Positions 12,901 to 22,055 of a DNA stretch of 64,000 nt are shown in pieces. The stretch is from assembly GCA_022570795.1 (NCBI GenBank), contig JAKUDP010000010.1:1798001-1862000 (forward strand), written 5' to 3'. Every line of letters starts with the position of its first letter. Within the stretch, counting starts at the first letter, position 1. The position numbers were made by a program, and so were the translations under genes. Origin of the DNA: Sphaerulina vaccinii (lineage: Eukaryota; Ascomycota; Dothideomycetes; Mycosphaerellales; Mycosphaerellaceae). The notes under the pieces are model-generated. The model did no database searches and had not been told where the DNA came from. It saw only the letters and a list, made by a program, of their open reading frames with translations.

Positions 12901-13370
12901 CCATCCTGACGCATCTTACGCGCCTCGATCCACGAAGGTTCTGTGTTAGGTACTGAGTTGTCGGAATTGTTCTCCCATGTGGTCTCGGAGGACGTATTCG
13001 TCTGTTGTGCAGAGCCGGAGTCTTCGCTGTGAGCGGCTGTGCTGGGTGTAGCCACGCGGTCTGGCGATGGCACTGCTGAAGTGCCGTTGACGGGCTTACT
13101 GTCTGAGGTGGTTCGCTCAACTGTTTCCTCCTTGACTGGCGTAGCCTTTGACTGCTCTTGTGGAGGTTTGCTACTGTCTCCCACTGCAGCCTCTACATCA
13201 TCGGCCCAATTCCTTTTTTCTCCTAACTCTGAGAACGTGCCATTTGCTGGAGTGGCAGTACCGGAGTTGACCTTGCTCGAAGGAGCTTGTGACGTCGCCG
13301 TCGCGGTCCGGCCTTTGGCGGCCTGGGCATATGAGAAGCCACTGGGGCTCTGGTTTGTTGATGCAGCCAT
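9948..13370 (-). CDS. La-motif RNA-binding protein, LARP1/Sro9-Slf1 type
   Basis: An uninterrupted 1,140-residue frame. The N-terminal two thirds is disordered and rich in Ser, Pro, Glu, Lys and Arg, with two RGG-like boxes (about residues 395-420 and 575-590). The La-type winged helix lies at about 682-775 (QLEYYFSIDNLIKD ... MDSQGFVFLDVI), close to the LARP1/Sro9 form. No RRM follows it, unlike genuine La. The last ~120 residues form an ordered, helical-looking domain (LDVLYQFWSHFLIRN...) that may be fungal-specific. Relatives bind mRNA and polysomes in the cytoplasm and affect translation of growth-related messages. The start is supported by a conserved-looking FSYAQAAKG segment just after it. 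The protein family is firm; subclass is inferred. Confidence 0.88.
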   Translation of the reverse strand: MAASTNQSPSGFSYAQAAKGRTATATSQAPSSKVNSGTATPANGTFSELGEKRNWADDVEAAVGDSSKPPQEQSKATPVKEETVERTTSDSKPVNGTSAVPSPDRVATPSTAAHSEDSGSAQQTNTSSETTWENNSDNSVPNTEPSWIEARKMRQDGEKDSKSGERSGKKGKKGDKSAKESEAPKAEEKIEYKEAAPPSVNPWAAKRAVPPRQGPVAVPQAPKAAPAATPVAVKENQRPRTETRNKANSVTSVLRDVEEPKKPNGIQGKRTENKTHARHGSKPITESTRNESTPAPAKVQREHQSLPNLTTVPPPSVRDETSWPTPDKAEKPDEKGRKDVPSEKSNEINGDAASEVSAKPREKTKWTAIPVTPTIVWATEEMNKPRGSGGERGGRGSAAPRGSRGGARGGGLSGPKGDRAATKKETSPGEVDPLSTSGRGRSDLDREAMPPPAKPARKTTASSSRAGSHGRGSSQAKAAAPTCDSSASVDMTQAQRTSSPADMDNQDVKIPEPIPRSAAKDSSTTDVRESFDAPREIPVRKVPSDSKKDARAFEGYSSKEWTGTGSTRKNGRGGRGRGGGAAREFANGHSSSQTFNNGHGEATSSFAVPQSPSSFQSPRGNGFGYQQPGRGSWRGISRSQSIPIDPRYSYGHAGLAPMQTYYPGMYDYNGQPVTAMPYATPADQQFTQHIQFLVSSQLEYYFSIDNLIKDMYLRKNMDSQGFVFLDVILDFNRIKTLTGDRDVVKAACLKSDTIEIKTGEDGKDRLRRQEGWEQFVMPMEQRELAAQNDGPQTLSRPEEPANAYLPPANAFRGSYSAGIPDTQRRSHDVHHAMNGAVPGFAPFAPMHEVSSGGEDRGRTPKSPIRENGVASGHPSLNGIGDVKDGEADVFPDEQARTLTVVVRLGVQRPPHAAARTFSNGSIDTRSILGELEKASDDGSKPIANGEPATNGDHATPDISRHASPSHSRSPEKGANNEMPLLWIKNKESPLEAFPPDTTLEPYLQLRLKALTQRDEASTGNCPYDLDVLYQFWSHFLIRNYNHGMYTQFQYYATNDIEVRGSSTGMQNLLQFYAKALASSTPIRDHIVKDYVALVNKEPVTSKGQAFRQLRAAWRNGALNLKNRKKLNDIVDAELRNRLES

Positions 13371-14622
13371 TGCTAATGCTGCAATGCTGCTTGATATGAT
13401 ACTGAGTTGCTCTGCCTGGTGGCTGTCACGGCGCCCTCAGTCGGGTTTGCCCACTTGGGCTATTTCCAAAGATTGACCAGCAGCCGCTGCAGCAGCTGTC
13501 TGACTCCTCGACTTGCGAGAAGGTATTTCTACCGCTTCCGTCGTCCGCTCGCTTCTCGCTCACTGCGCTAGACTAGGGCCGAGAACAGGGGAGCCACTGC
13601 GGTATGTGGTGGAAAATCTGTAAAGTGTCGATGGCCGGAATGGATATGCGATCCAGGCGGATTAGATTGCGCAGTAAATCTCGCGTCGCAGTGAAGGGGC
13701 GGAGGTTGGCTGGTGGTCCGGTAATTGTATGAAGGCTGCTGGGCGGGCGAGCGAGCAAGCAAGCACACTGCGTGGTTCTGGTGAATGTAGATGGTTAGCA
13801 AATACGGCAAGCTCGCCGTGATGAAGATGGTGACTGCACAAACCGATGGACAGGTGCGATGGAGGAGATGTGCCTTGACTTACCCAGCGATTAAGCTTTG
13901 TCCTGCACCGAAGCCTGGCACTGCGAAAAAGATCGTGTGAGGGCCAGTTGAGGACCTTGGTGGCTTCGAGCACACAACGATGACAGAGAGATCTGGCGAG
14001 CACGAGCTGGCCGTCGTCGCTTCCTCGATCGTTGTGCAGAAATTCGCGGCGAAAAAGGCGCAGAAGATGTCGGTGGTGGTGGGTGGGTGGTGTCTCGACA
14101 AATTTCAGAGCGAAGGAAGCTTCTTCGACTGCACGTTAGGAAGTGATTCCGCACAGACAGATAGATGCGTAACTCTACGTCGAGCCTTGGTCCTGTTGAC
14201 TGACGAAAAACGCAGCACGAGAGGGAGGGGAGTGAGGTAGAGAAGAGCAATATCGAAGTTGTGCGTACAGAGATGGTCGACAAAGAGTGGAGTTGGAAAA
14301 GTCTCCAAGCGCATGGAGATGACGCCGAGCCGAGCCGTAGATATCATTGGGACAACGACATAAGGTACAATACTTTTTGCACAGCTTCCATTCATGCAGT
14401 TTCTAGCAGCTATCAAGAGAGAAGAAGAAGAAGAACAAGCTCTCTCCGTTTACTGCACACAAAAGCTATGCTCACACAGAGAGCTCTCTGCTGCCGTGGT
14501 CATCTTCGACGTCGCCGAGAGACGACCAGGTTCGCTCTCATCACTCGACCTGTAGTGGCTTGACCTAGTCGAAGTCGAGAGGTTAGCAGACGTAAGATTC
14601 GCGGTATTTTTCAATAGCAGTA
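13371..14622. other. Intergenic region, 1.25 kb, probable promoter of the La-motif gene
   Basis: This holds the upstream region of the La-motif gene and the 3' flank of the small unknown gene at 14623. Open frames on both strands are short, compositionally biased and overlapping. The sequence 13480-13600 is rich in CT/CTCG runs, as is common in long fungal 5' UTRs. Nothing else stands out. Confidence 0.45.
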
Positions 14623-15502
14623 CTAACCAAGTGTGTACTCCTCTCCCGAGTACTCATCCTCTGCTGCACGTGCAGTACCCTCCTCCTCCTCTTGGTGCAG
14701 TGTCGGCATCTTGATCATCGATGGGAACGTGAGAAGTGGAATTACCGGGGCGTCTCCGGAAGAGGCACTTCTTGTGTAGTCTCGTCTGGTTGAGAAGTCA
14801 GTGGCATGGCTGTTCATCGTTCTGCAGAGAGGCTTACGGTGGAGCTCGGCAATCGAATGTGTCCTCACACTCTGCCCTCATGCTATCAATAGCCGATGCG
14901 TTCTCGTCACCTCGATCGATGACGGGCGAGGATATTATGATGCTTGATGCCCGGCGCTGGTGTCTCTTACTGGTACTGCGGAAGCTCAAGGCATCCTTGA
15001 GGGCAGAAGTGCTCCTTCTCGGTCTCCCCTCTCCTGGCTGCAAACCCCTGTCCATCTCTCTCAAACCATCCACAGAGTACCGACGTGACGCCTCGCCTCT
15101 TTGTTCTCCATCTCCAACACTGAACTTGTCCATGAAAATGCTCAAGCGACTGGCAGGCCTTGATTCCCCATCTGCCATAATCCCTCGCCTTCTCAAGCTA
15201 CTTGAGCGCGACGGCGCCCTTACGAACTCGCGCCCTCCTTTTATGATTCCAGCTGCAGCTCGCTGTAGAATATTCTTACCTGTAGGTTTCTGTTCATGCT
15301 CGTCTTCTGCCCACACGACGCGTGGACTGGCTGAGGCTTCGGGTGCCATGTCGAGTCCTCCTCCCGGACGGCTGGGGCTTGCTGAGTGGCTTTCCTTGAT
15401 TGTATGAAATGGTTCGGAATTTGCGTGACCTGAAAAACGATGCGGTAGCGTGGTGTTGTGAATGTGCAAGTCATCTGGCAGTGTGAAAGTGGCGGCGAGC
15501 AA
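14623..15502 (-). CDS. Hypothetical protein, disordered, Ser/Arg-rich
   Basis: Two exons, complement(14623..14785, 14838..15502), 275 residues if the 5'-most Met is used. The 52-bp intron has a GTAAG donor and CAG acceptor, and joining keeps one frame. The protein is rich in Arg and Ser (SSSLRRRGIMADGE, RRSTSALKDALSFRSTSKRHQRRASS) and ends with an acidic segment (HQEEEEGT ... DEYSGEEYTLG). The Arg-x-x-Ser sites look like kinase targets, but this is only inference. A second Met at 15349 (MAPEASASP) could be the true start, with the first 51 codons being 5' UTR. No known domain was recognised and no function can be assigned. Confidence 0.55.
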
Positions 15503-16051
15503 AATTGTTTGCGTGGATCGATTCCTCGAAAAGGCGTAGGAGAATTGACACAGCTAGCTGCACGCGCTAGCAGGTATTCCAACGGCTGATATGAACACTG
15601 GGTACCCGGGAATGTCCTCAGCAAGAGAGGACTTCACCTGGAGCGCCGCCTTTGAACAGTTCAAGACCGGTTACAATGCAGGTCGAGTTGCGGGATGAAT
15701 TTCAGGAGGGATGTGTGCTTTCGCCAGCTTAACTTCACTTCCAAGCTACAAACCAGTTTCAGACAGGATCGAGCTCATGGAGCTCAGCTTGGACGTGCCT
15801 TTCGGCTCTCTCGCCGAGTCTGTACATTCATATCCCCGAGATGGTCTACCTCAGGTCAGCGCGAGCGATGTGTACTGTCAGCTTGCAATACGTCTGCGGG
15901 TTTGTTTCTGGAGATCTGCGGTCGCGGATTATCATTCGATGTTGGTCTGCTGGGTCTGAAACAGCCGAGTTGCTCTGATCGCTCGTCGCTGGGATTTCGT
16001 GTCTATCGCTGCATATCGATATAACCTTCGCATCGTGCTGGTCGTGTACTT
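15503..16051. other. Intergenic region between two minus-strand genes
   Basis: About 550 bp that should hold the promoter of the 14623-15502 gene and the 3' UTR of the p24 gene. Only short frames without features are present. Confidence 0.45.
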
Positions 16052-16877
16052 TTATACTACATGCTTGACCTGTTTGTGCCAGCAGATCAGCCCAACGCTC
16101 CCCGGCCAAAAGATGGTCTACTGGGGTCCTTCACCTCGAAGAAACGCTTGAGCCACCAGACCTGGAAGACGCCCTCGCTGACGAGGACGCCGAGTTGGAA
16201 CAGGCTCCACCACTTGACTCGAGCATTCGTGCTCTCTGCGGTGTTGCGATGCGTTCGCTCACGAACAACAATGTAGCCTTGCTCGTCCTTGACTTGTGCA
16301 ATCAATTCAGACATGGCGCGAACTGGACGGCGTTAGGATCTACTTTGTAGACTTGAGTCTCTCTCCTTCGCCATTGTACTCACCTTCCTTCTCGAGCGGA
16401 TCTTGTGGTGCCTCACTCTCTGGCACGTAGACAATGCCATGTACATTGAAGCTGACCTCTTTCGTGTTGGCTGACCAGTTCTCGTTGCTGAAGCAGTAGG
16501 TGTATCGGCCATCCTCTTTCGCTTCGAAGGAGTGGTCTCCTGCGCTGACGGTTCGCTCGTGGATCTGGTAGGCGTTGTTGGGCATTTGTATCTAAGTAGG
16601 CACTGCCGTCAGCATATGTCCTCTGCCTCTGCCTCCCCGCTCTCCATCTTTTGCACAACGACAAAACGGCCGTAGAACATACCCAGAAGTCAATGTCCAG
16701 ATTGCCGCTTCCTCCAAACTCGCGGTCTCCCACTTGGAACGTGACGGTCATACGATCATCCTTGTGGAGGTTCTCGTGGAAACATTCTCGGGAATGTGCT
16801 CGTAGCTGGATGTTGTGGGCATTGCTGAGGCTGAAGATCGACAGCAGCGAGACCACGATGCTGAAGAGGAACGCCAT
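16052..16877 (-). CDS. emp24: p24 family cargo receptor, Emp24 (p24-beta) type
   Basis: Four exons, complement(16052..16069, 16135..16322, 16384..16591, 16683..16877), 202 residues. A signal peptide (FLFSIVVSLLSIFSLSNA) is followed by a GOLD domain with its two Cys (ECFHENL and YTYCFSNE), a coiled coil (AQVKDEQGYIVVRERTHRNTAESTNARV) and one TM segment. The last exon is only 18 nt; splicing after FFE with a GTGAAG donor and CAG acceptor gives the tail FFEVKHVV. That tail matches Emp24-class proteins: FF for COPII binding and a C-terminal Val-Val ER-exit signal. Reading through the donor would instead add an unrelated 14-residue tail. The protein should cycle between ER and Golgi in a complex with other p24s such as Erv25, sorting GPI-anchored and other cargo. 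Confidence 0.9.
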
Positions 16878-18171
16878 CTCGGTGGCCTGTCAATGCAATG
16901 GAGAAGAATCGAAGATGGTACAGTTCTCTCACGCGACAAGGAGACAAGCACATCTGAAGACATGTAACGTGGAAAGAGACCCTGCCAAGCGCGGAAGGAG
17001 ACAGGGGTTGGCCAGTTTCAGCTTTCACATGTCAACGGTTCCGCTTCACCTTCACCTTCATCTTCACCATCTCCTACAGATCGTCCTCTCATCAGGCATA
17101 CAAGCGCGTTGACGCTAGGGTCAGGGTGTGCTCAGGATCAATAGCTTCGACCATCCATCTACGATCCGAGATCATTAGAGCAAGACTGTAGCACACCACC
17201 CGAGCCCAGGCGCGCAGCAACCATCCAGAGTGTTACAAGTCCAGATAAGTGTCGAGATGGAAGAGCACAGCGGATGTCTCGCTACAAATCCATAGGCTAA
17301 GCTGAAGAAAGGTATGCCATATCAACGATGACCGCGACCCGGTTTCAGCGAAGTGAAGAGCACGATTGCACCAGTGCTTAGATTCCACGCCTTCAAGCAC
17401 ATGATCGATCGATCTTGCTCCAATCTCCTGCGTCCACTCGTAGTCACAGCGAATATGCTGAAGTGATTGTTTACCAGGACTTCCAGAGGCCCGAGTGGAA
17501 CAGCTCGAAGAGATCCAAGTCTCATGTGTTCGTCATGACTCTGTCCACTACGATTGAACCTGGATGTGATCTACTCAGAAAGAGCCGTAGGCTTGACCAT
17601 GTTTGAGGGCCATGAGATGGTGAACGTGGAAATGGTTGCCATGACACCCACTTCACTTGAGCTTCAGGAATTTCAGCAGCAGAGAATCGAAGAGCAACTC
17701 AAACTCTTCCCAAACCCACAAAAAGCTATTCACTGACAACCCTCGCCTCTCCCTGCTTCAGAGGCAGCTCGAACTCCACAAACCAACACACATCGAACGG
17801 CCTTTTTTATCGAGGCTACTGATACGTGCGAAAAGCACACAGCAATGGGCCGCCTTACCACGTCTCTCGCGGCCTCGGCCACTCACGCAGACAATATCCC
17901 AGGGATTCTGCCGAATATCTCGATGCTGGATGTCCTCCTGCCTCGCAGCCTCGCAGGATCTGGGAGCAAGCGCCAGGTGAGTTTGCAACTTCACTTCGAC
18001 CGTACTTCACCCAGTGAACAACACATACAATCAGCGTGGCAATAGCTCTACTGTTCGTTGCTGCTCCATTGTTGAGCTACCGAAGACTGGAAGGCAAGAT
18101 TCATCTTCCACCATTTACGCGCTGCACGATCCTCCAACACGTACAATGCGATTGAGTCGCACGGAGCCATC
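16878..18171. other. Intergenic region, 1.3 kb
   Basis: A divergent promoter region between the p24 gene (minus) and the SANT-repeat gene (plus). It contains a short run of TTCACC/TTCATC repeats at about 17043-17072. Short frames at 17415-18045 on the plus strand have no features; an upstream exon of the SANT-repeat gene could lie here but I cannot place one. Confidence 0.4.
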
Positions 18172-19521
18172 ATGTCTTTGACGCTTTTCCCCTTTCGTGC
18201 GATTGCACTACCGAAGATGTACCTCGTCGATTCTAACACAGGCCAGCCACTCAACAGGTCTTCAAACAGCCCTCCACAGCAGTCCGCTTCGGCCATTGGA
18301 GATGCAGAAATCAAGCGCGATAGACATGGACGACTTGTTATGGTAAGACATAAAGGCTCGAGTGTTTACGGCGACGGAGTGAGCATGTCAGGTTCTGAAA
18401 TGATCACATTCGACGACATCAGAAGAAGCGTGGAGAAGATGAAGGAGAACGAGGAGGAAGAGAAGAAAAGTGAAAAGGGTAGCAAGAAGAGTGTGAAGGG
18501 CAGCCAGAAGGGCAGCCAGAAGGGTAGTGAGAAAGGCAAGGACGAGAAGAAGGACGAGAAGAAGGACGAGAAGAAGGACGAAGCCAAGAAAGAACCAGAT
18601 ACCAGTGGTGGATTCGCCGCCGATGAAGATGCTAAGTTGAGGGAGTTGAAGGCTTTAACTGGTAAGGAAGGCAAGTCTTGGAAGCAGATTGCCGAGGAAA
18701 TGGGAAGAAATGTGGGGGATCTGAAGGCGCACTGGAGGGAACTTCAGGATGCAGACAAAGATGGTGGCGGCGGCGAAGACAAGAAGTCTGATGATAAGAA
18801 AGTCGAGGATTCGAAAGCCGATGAGAAGAAAGATGAAGGTGGCAAGGGTAAGGGTGGAAAAGGGAAGGGTGCAAATGGAAAACAGGGCGCCAATGAAGAG
18901 CAGAAAGCAGAGGAAAACAAGGGCGGCAATGGTGGTAATGGTGGCGGCCAGCAGAAGATGGATCAATTCGTCTTTACCGAAGAGCAAGACAAGGAACTCA
19001 AGGAGTGCATGGCGGCTGGCACGAACTGGAAATTGACCGCAAAGGCAGTCCATAAATCGCAAGCCGCCTGTAAGAAGCGCTGGGAGGAGATCGGCGGCGA
19101 TGCCGCAAAGGCAGACGAGCCCAAGAAGGAAGAGCCCAAGAAGGAGGAATCCAAAAAGGAAGAATCGAAGAAGGAACAGGCTGGTTCGACGAAGGCAAAG
19201 TCGGTGGCCAAGTTTGAGACTAAGAAAGAAGAAGTCAAGAAGCCAGCCAGTGTCAAAGCACCATCGAAAGCCGCGAGCGTAGCTGGCAGTGTGCGCAGCA
19301 CGCGCAGCTCAGTCAAGTTCAGCATCCGCGAGTGGCGAACGCTTCAGGAAGATGAGTTCTTCACCTTCGAGGAGTTACAAGTGCTCTGCCAATTGATTGG
19401 CAAGAATGGCGATGGTAGTTGGCTGAGGATTGCGAGCGCTTTCCATGACAGGACCGGCAGAAGAGTGCACCCAGAAGACATCAGAGAGAAATTCGAAGCT
19501 CTCGGGAGCGTCAGTGTGTAA
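18172..19521 (+). CDS. Myb/SANT-like repeat protein with Lys/Glu-rich linkers
   Basis: A single open frame of 449 residues. Two SANT/Myb-like helices sets are visible: about 149-192 (ADEDAKLRELK ... SWKQIAEEMG ... LKAHWREL) and 266-307 (FTEEQDKELKECM ... NWKLTAKAV ... CKKRWEEI). A third, more divergent unit is at about 383-445 (SWLRIASAFHDRTGRR). They are separated by long charged linkers made of KKDE, KKEE and KGSQ repeats. The spaced tryptophans and the KxRW ending resemble DNA- or histone-binding SANT folds, so a chromatin role is plausible but unproven. The start may be the Met at 18172 or the one at 18217 (MYLVDSNTG); an extra 5' exon is possible. No ortholog was recognised. Confidence 0.7.
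   Translation: MSLTLFPFRAIALPKMYLVDSNTGQPLNRSSNSPPQQSASAIGDAEIKRDRHGRLVMVRHKGSSVYGDGVSMSGSEMITFDDIRRSVEKMKENEEEEKKSEKGSKKSVKGSQKGSQKGSEKGKDEKKDEKKDEKKDEAKKEPDTSGGFAADEDAKLRELKALTGKEGKSWKQIAEEMGRNVGDLKAHWRELQDADKDGGGGEDKKSDDKKVEDSKADEKKDEGGKGKGGKGKGANGKQGANEEQKAEENKGGNGGNGGGQQKMDQFVFTEEQDKELKECMAAGTNWKLTAKAVHKSQAACKKRWEEIGGDAAKADEPKKEEPKKEESKKEESKKEQAGSTKAKSVAKFETKKEEVKKPASVKAPSKAASVAGSVRSTRSSVKFSIREWRTLQEDEFFTFEELQVLCQLIGKNGDGSWLRIASAFHDRTGRRVHPEDIREKFEALGSVSV
18425..18600 (+). repeat. Low-complexity in-frame tandem repeats (KGSQ- and KKDE-coding)
   Basis: Within the SANT-repeat gene, 12-bp units ggcagccagaag and aaggacgagaag repeat in tandem, at about 18490-18530 and 18535-18585. They encode GSQK and KDEK units. 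The near-identity of the units suggests recent slippage, so copy number may vary between strains. A related KKEE-coding run lies at 19118-19180. Confidence 0.8.
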
Positions 19522-19957
19522 GATGACAGCTACAGCTTGAAGAGAGGGCAGTGGAGCCTAGGATCGCTGCACACTTGGCCTCTGGAAAGGACATCGCTGG
19601 GATGGGCGGATATGCAGCCCAAGCTGCTACAGCTCTTGGGCACCACACTCTCAGTGCAGCTGCACTGTAAGCTCTTGGTAAGCACTCTCAACGCCACAGC
19701 AGGGTAGCTGCTTACCAGAGTGGGCTATCATTCAGCCCGATCATCAAATCAAGTATCGCATTAGGAGACGACGAATAAGATTGCTCTTATTGCACATTAA
19801 GCATGATACCATCTTGATGCACAGTGCACAGTGCACGTTGCTGACAGAGACGGCCAACTAGCTACAAGCTGATCCCAAGCCCAGATCGTATAAAGAGTGC
19901 CTACAAGCGACAGCTCAAGTAAAGCACCATCAACACACGCCTCTCGTCTGAGCAACC
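19522..19957. other. Intergenic region upstream of the catalase-like gene
   Basis: About 436 bp, with the 3' UTR of the SANT-repeat gene and the promoter of the catalase-like gene. A TATA-like cgtataaag motif lies at about 19888, roughly 70 bp before the start codon. Confidence 0.45.
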
Positions 19958-20959
19958 ATGCCTTTGACCGACGATCCTCAAACGCTCGAAACAGCGACCA
20001 AGCTCGTCAACGCTCTCCGAGGAGCCTTCAACACACCAAATGCCTATCGTCCAGGTAATCCTCTCAACATCTCCTTACCTAAACACAACTAACAATCCAT
20101 TCCAGCCCACGCCAAAGGCCACATCATAAAAGGCACTTTTGAAACCACACCTCAAGCCTCCTCCCTCTCCAAGGCCCCTCACCTCAACAACTCCAGCTCC
20201 ACAACTCCCATCCTCCTCCGTTTCTCCAATTCCACCGGTCTTCCTAACATTCCAGATAATTCTCCAAATGCCAGTCCTCGTGGTTTAGCACTCCGTTTCT
20301 TACTCAGTGAAGATGGTCATCAACATACTGATATCATTACTCATTCGACTCCTTATTTCCCCAGTAGGACTGGAGAAGACTTTTTAGCTTTGCTCGAGGC
20401 GCTAGGTGATGGGAGTATTGCGGAGTATCTTGAGGCGAATGCTGCTGCGAAGGCTTTTGTTGAGGCCCCTAAGCCGCATCCGAAGAGTTTTGCGAATGAG
20501 AAGTTTTATGGGGTTAATGCGTATAAGTTTGTGAATGGCGAGGGGAGGGAGAGGTTTGGGAGGTATAGGATTGTTCCTGAGGCTGGGTATGAGATTCTTG
20601 GGGAAGATGAAGTGAAGGTGAAGAGTGAGGGGTATCTTTTTGAGAAGCTTCAGGCAAGACTTAAGGAAGGCGAGGCAAAGTTTCGTCTGGAAGTTCAGAT
20701 TGCTGAGTCGGGCGATGTGGTTGATGATGCTACGATTCGCTGGCCTGAGGAGAGGGAGATTGTTGAACTGGGGACTTTGACGTTGGAGGAGTATGTCGAG
20801 GAGGATGAGAGTCGAAAGGAACAGCAGAGATTGATCTTTGATCCTATTCCCAGGGTCGAGGGTATTGAGGCTAGTGACGATCCGATTCTGGATATGAGAG
20901 CTGCGCTTTACTTGATCTCGGGGAGGATTAGAAGGCAGGCTGATGGTGTCGTTGGTTGA
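19958..20959 (+). CDS. Catalase-like heme protein (small, catalase-related peroxidase type)
   Basis: Two exons, join(19958..20054, 20106..20959), 316 residues; the 51-bp intron splits the distal-site motif and joining gives RPAHAKGH, where the distal His of catalases sits. Further catalase signatures are RFSNSTG, RGLALRFL, TPYFP, GVNAYKFVN and RFGRYRI. At 316 residues it lacks most of the C-terminal half of normal catalases (about 500-700), like the SrpA-type catalase-related proteins. These bind heme and usually have peroxidase rather than strong catalase activity. The classical proximal heme-ligand motif (R-x3-Y near YPDT) is not evident, so the fifth ligand is uncertain. No signal peptide or peroxisomal SKL ending is present. 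It is tail-to-tail with gpi11, only 49 bp away. Confidence 0.87.
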
Positions 20960-21008
20960 ATCAAAAGACGTGGGACCGGTCTGTTCATCGCGTCAATTGT
21001 GGTATACA

Positions 21009-21774
21009 TCATAACATCTTCATCTTAAAGCCCTTCAACAAATAACCTCCAATCAATTTCCCCACAACAGCACCAGCATACATGCCACAAATGATAGTGA
21101 CCGGCCACTTCTGCCATTCACGATCCCAGTCCAATGGTATAGGTATAGCTCCCAGCCAAGCACCCGCACAAGCTCCTAATGAAAGCCCATAGACGTCATC
21201 AAAAGGTTGTTGTAAGCTCGCGAGTCGTAGCCAGGAAGTTGTGTCCAAGCCGTGGACGTAGAAGAGGTGTGGAGTCGTCAGGAGGGCGAGATGCACTGCG
21301 AGGAGAGCTGTGTGAGGGAGGTGGGAGACGAGAGGGGCTCCGAAGAGGATGGCGACGATGTAGAGGAGGGGAGCCGTGAGGAAGAAGGTCAGGAGGAGGG
21401 AGAGGAGGGCGGGCTAGGAAGCATGAGAGGTCGTTCATTCGATCAAGTGTTGTAGAGTGTGTACATACCACCAGCTTCGCCCATATGCCCTGCTCAGCCG
21501 TGGCAACTTTCGTCTTCTGGCCTGGTTTGGGTTTCGAGGGCGTAGTCTGGTTGACGTGGGGGAGACAGAGCGTGCAGTAGAGAGCTTGTACTACTAGAGT
21601 CGTCGGTGCCAGACCGAGTAGAGTGCTGACGGGATCCGCGACCAGACTGCCAAAGGAGATGGGCACCACCGCGAAGAGGAGAATTGGGTGCAGATGTGTC
21701 AAGAGTTGGGCTGCGGATGTCTGTAGAATGTCGACAGCCTTACCAGGAGGCAGCGTTGGTAATGTCGGTCTCAT
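21009..21774 (-). CDS. gpi11: GPI biosynthesis protein Gpi11 (PIG-F family)
   Basis: Two exons, complement(21009..21413, 21469..21774), 236 residues; intron of 55 bp with GTATGT donor and TAG acceptor. The protein is strongly hydrophobic with about six predicted TM helices. The segment DPVSTLLGLAPTTLVVQALYC is typical of PIG-F, as is the C-terminal PLDWDREWQKWPVTI ... GGYLLK. PIG-F/Gpi11 lies in the ER membrane and supports the ethanolamine-phosphate transferases Gpi13 and Gpi7 in the late steps of GPI precursor assembly. Length fits fungal Gpi11 (about 220-250). Its stop codon is close to the stop of the catalase-like gene. Confidence 0.9.
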
Positions 21775-22055
21775 CTTTCCATATGATTGTTGTTGTTGTC
21801 GAATGTCAGTCCCCGGAAACGAACATGATTATAGTAGCTCAATGCACACCACGCGTGTCTGACATGTGATACGATACTGTAGGGCTGAAGCTTCTTGGCT
21901 GCTCGGCATCGACTTCCTCCTTTTTATTGTCACCATTGCTTCGCTGTCCTCTCCTAACTTACATGCGCCATGAGCGGATGAAGGATGAGTGGCGTGAAAA
22001 AGAGACGATATCCTTCCTTGGACAGAGAAAGATAGAGACATAGTTCCGCCATAAC

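Noticed and set aside
14736..15407. A 223-codon plus-strand frame
   Set aside because: Antisense to the small Ser/Arg-rich gene, and rich in Leu/Ser as expected for the complement of Arg/Ser codons.
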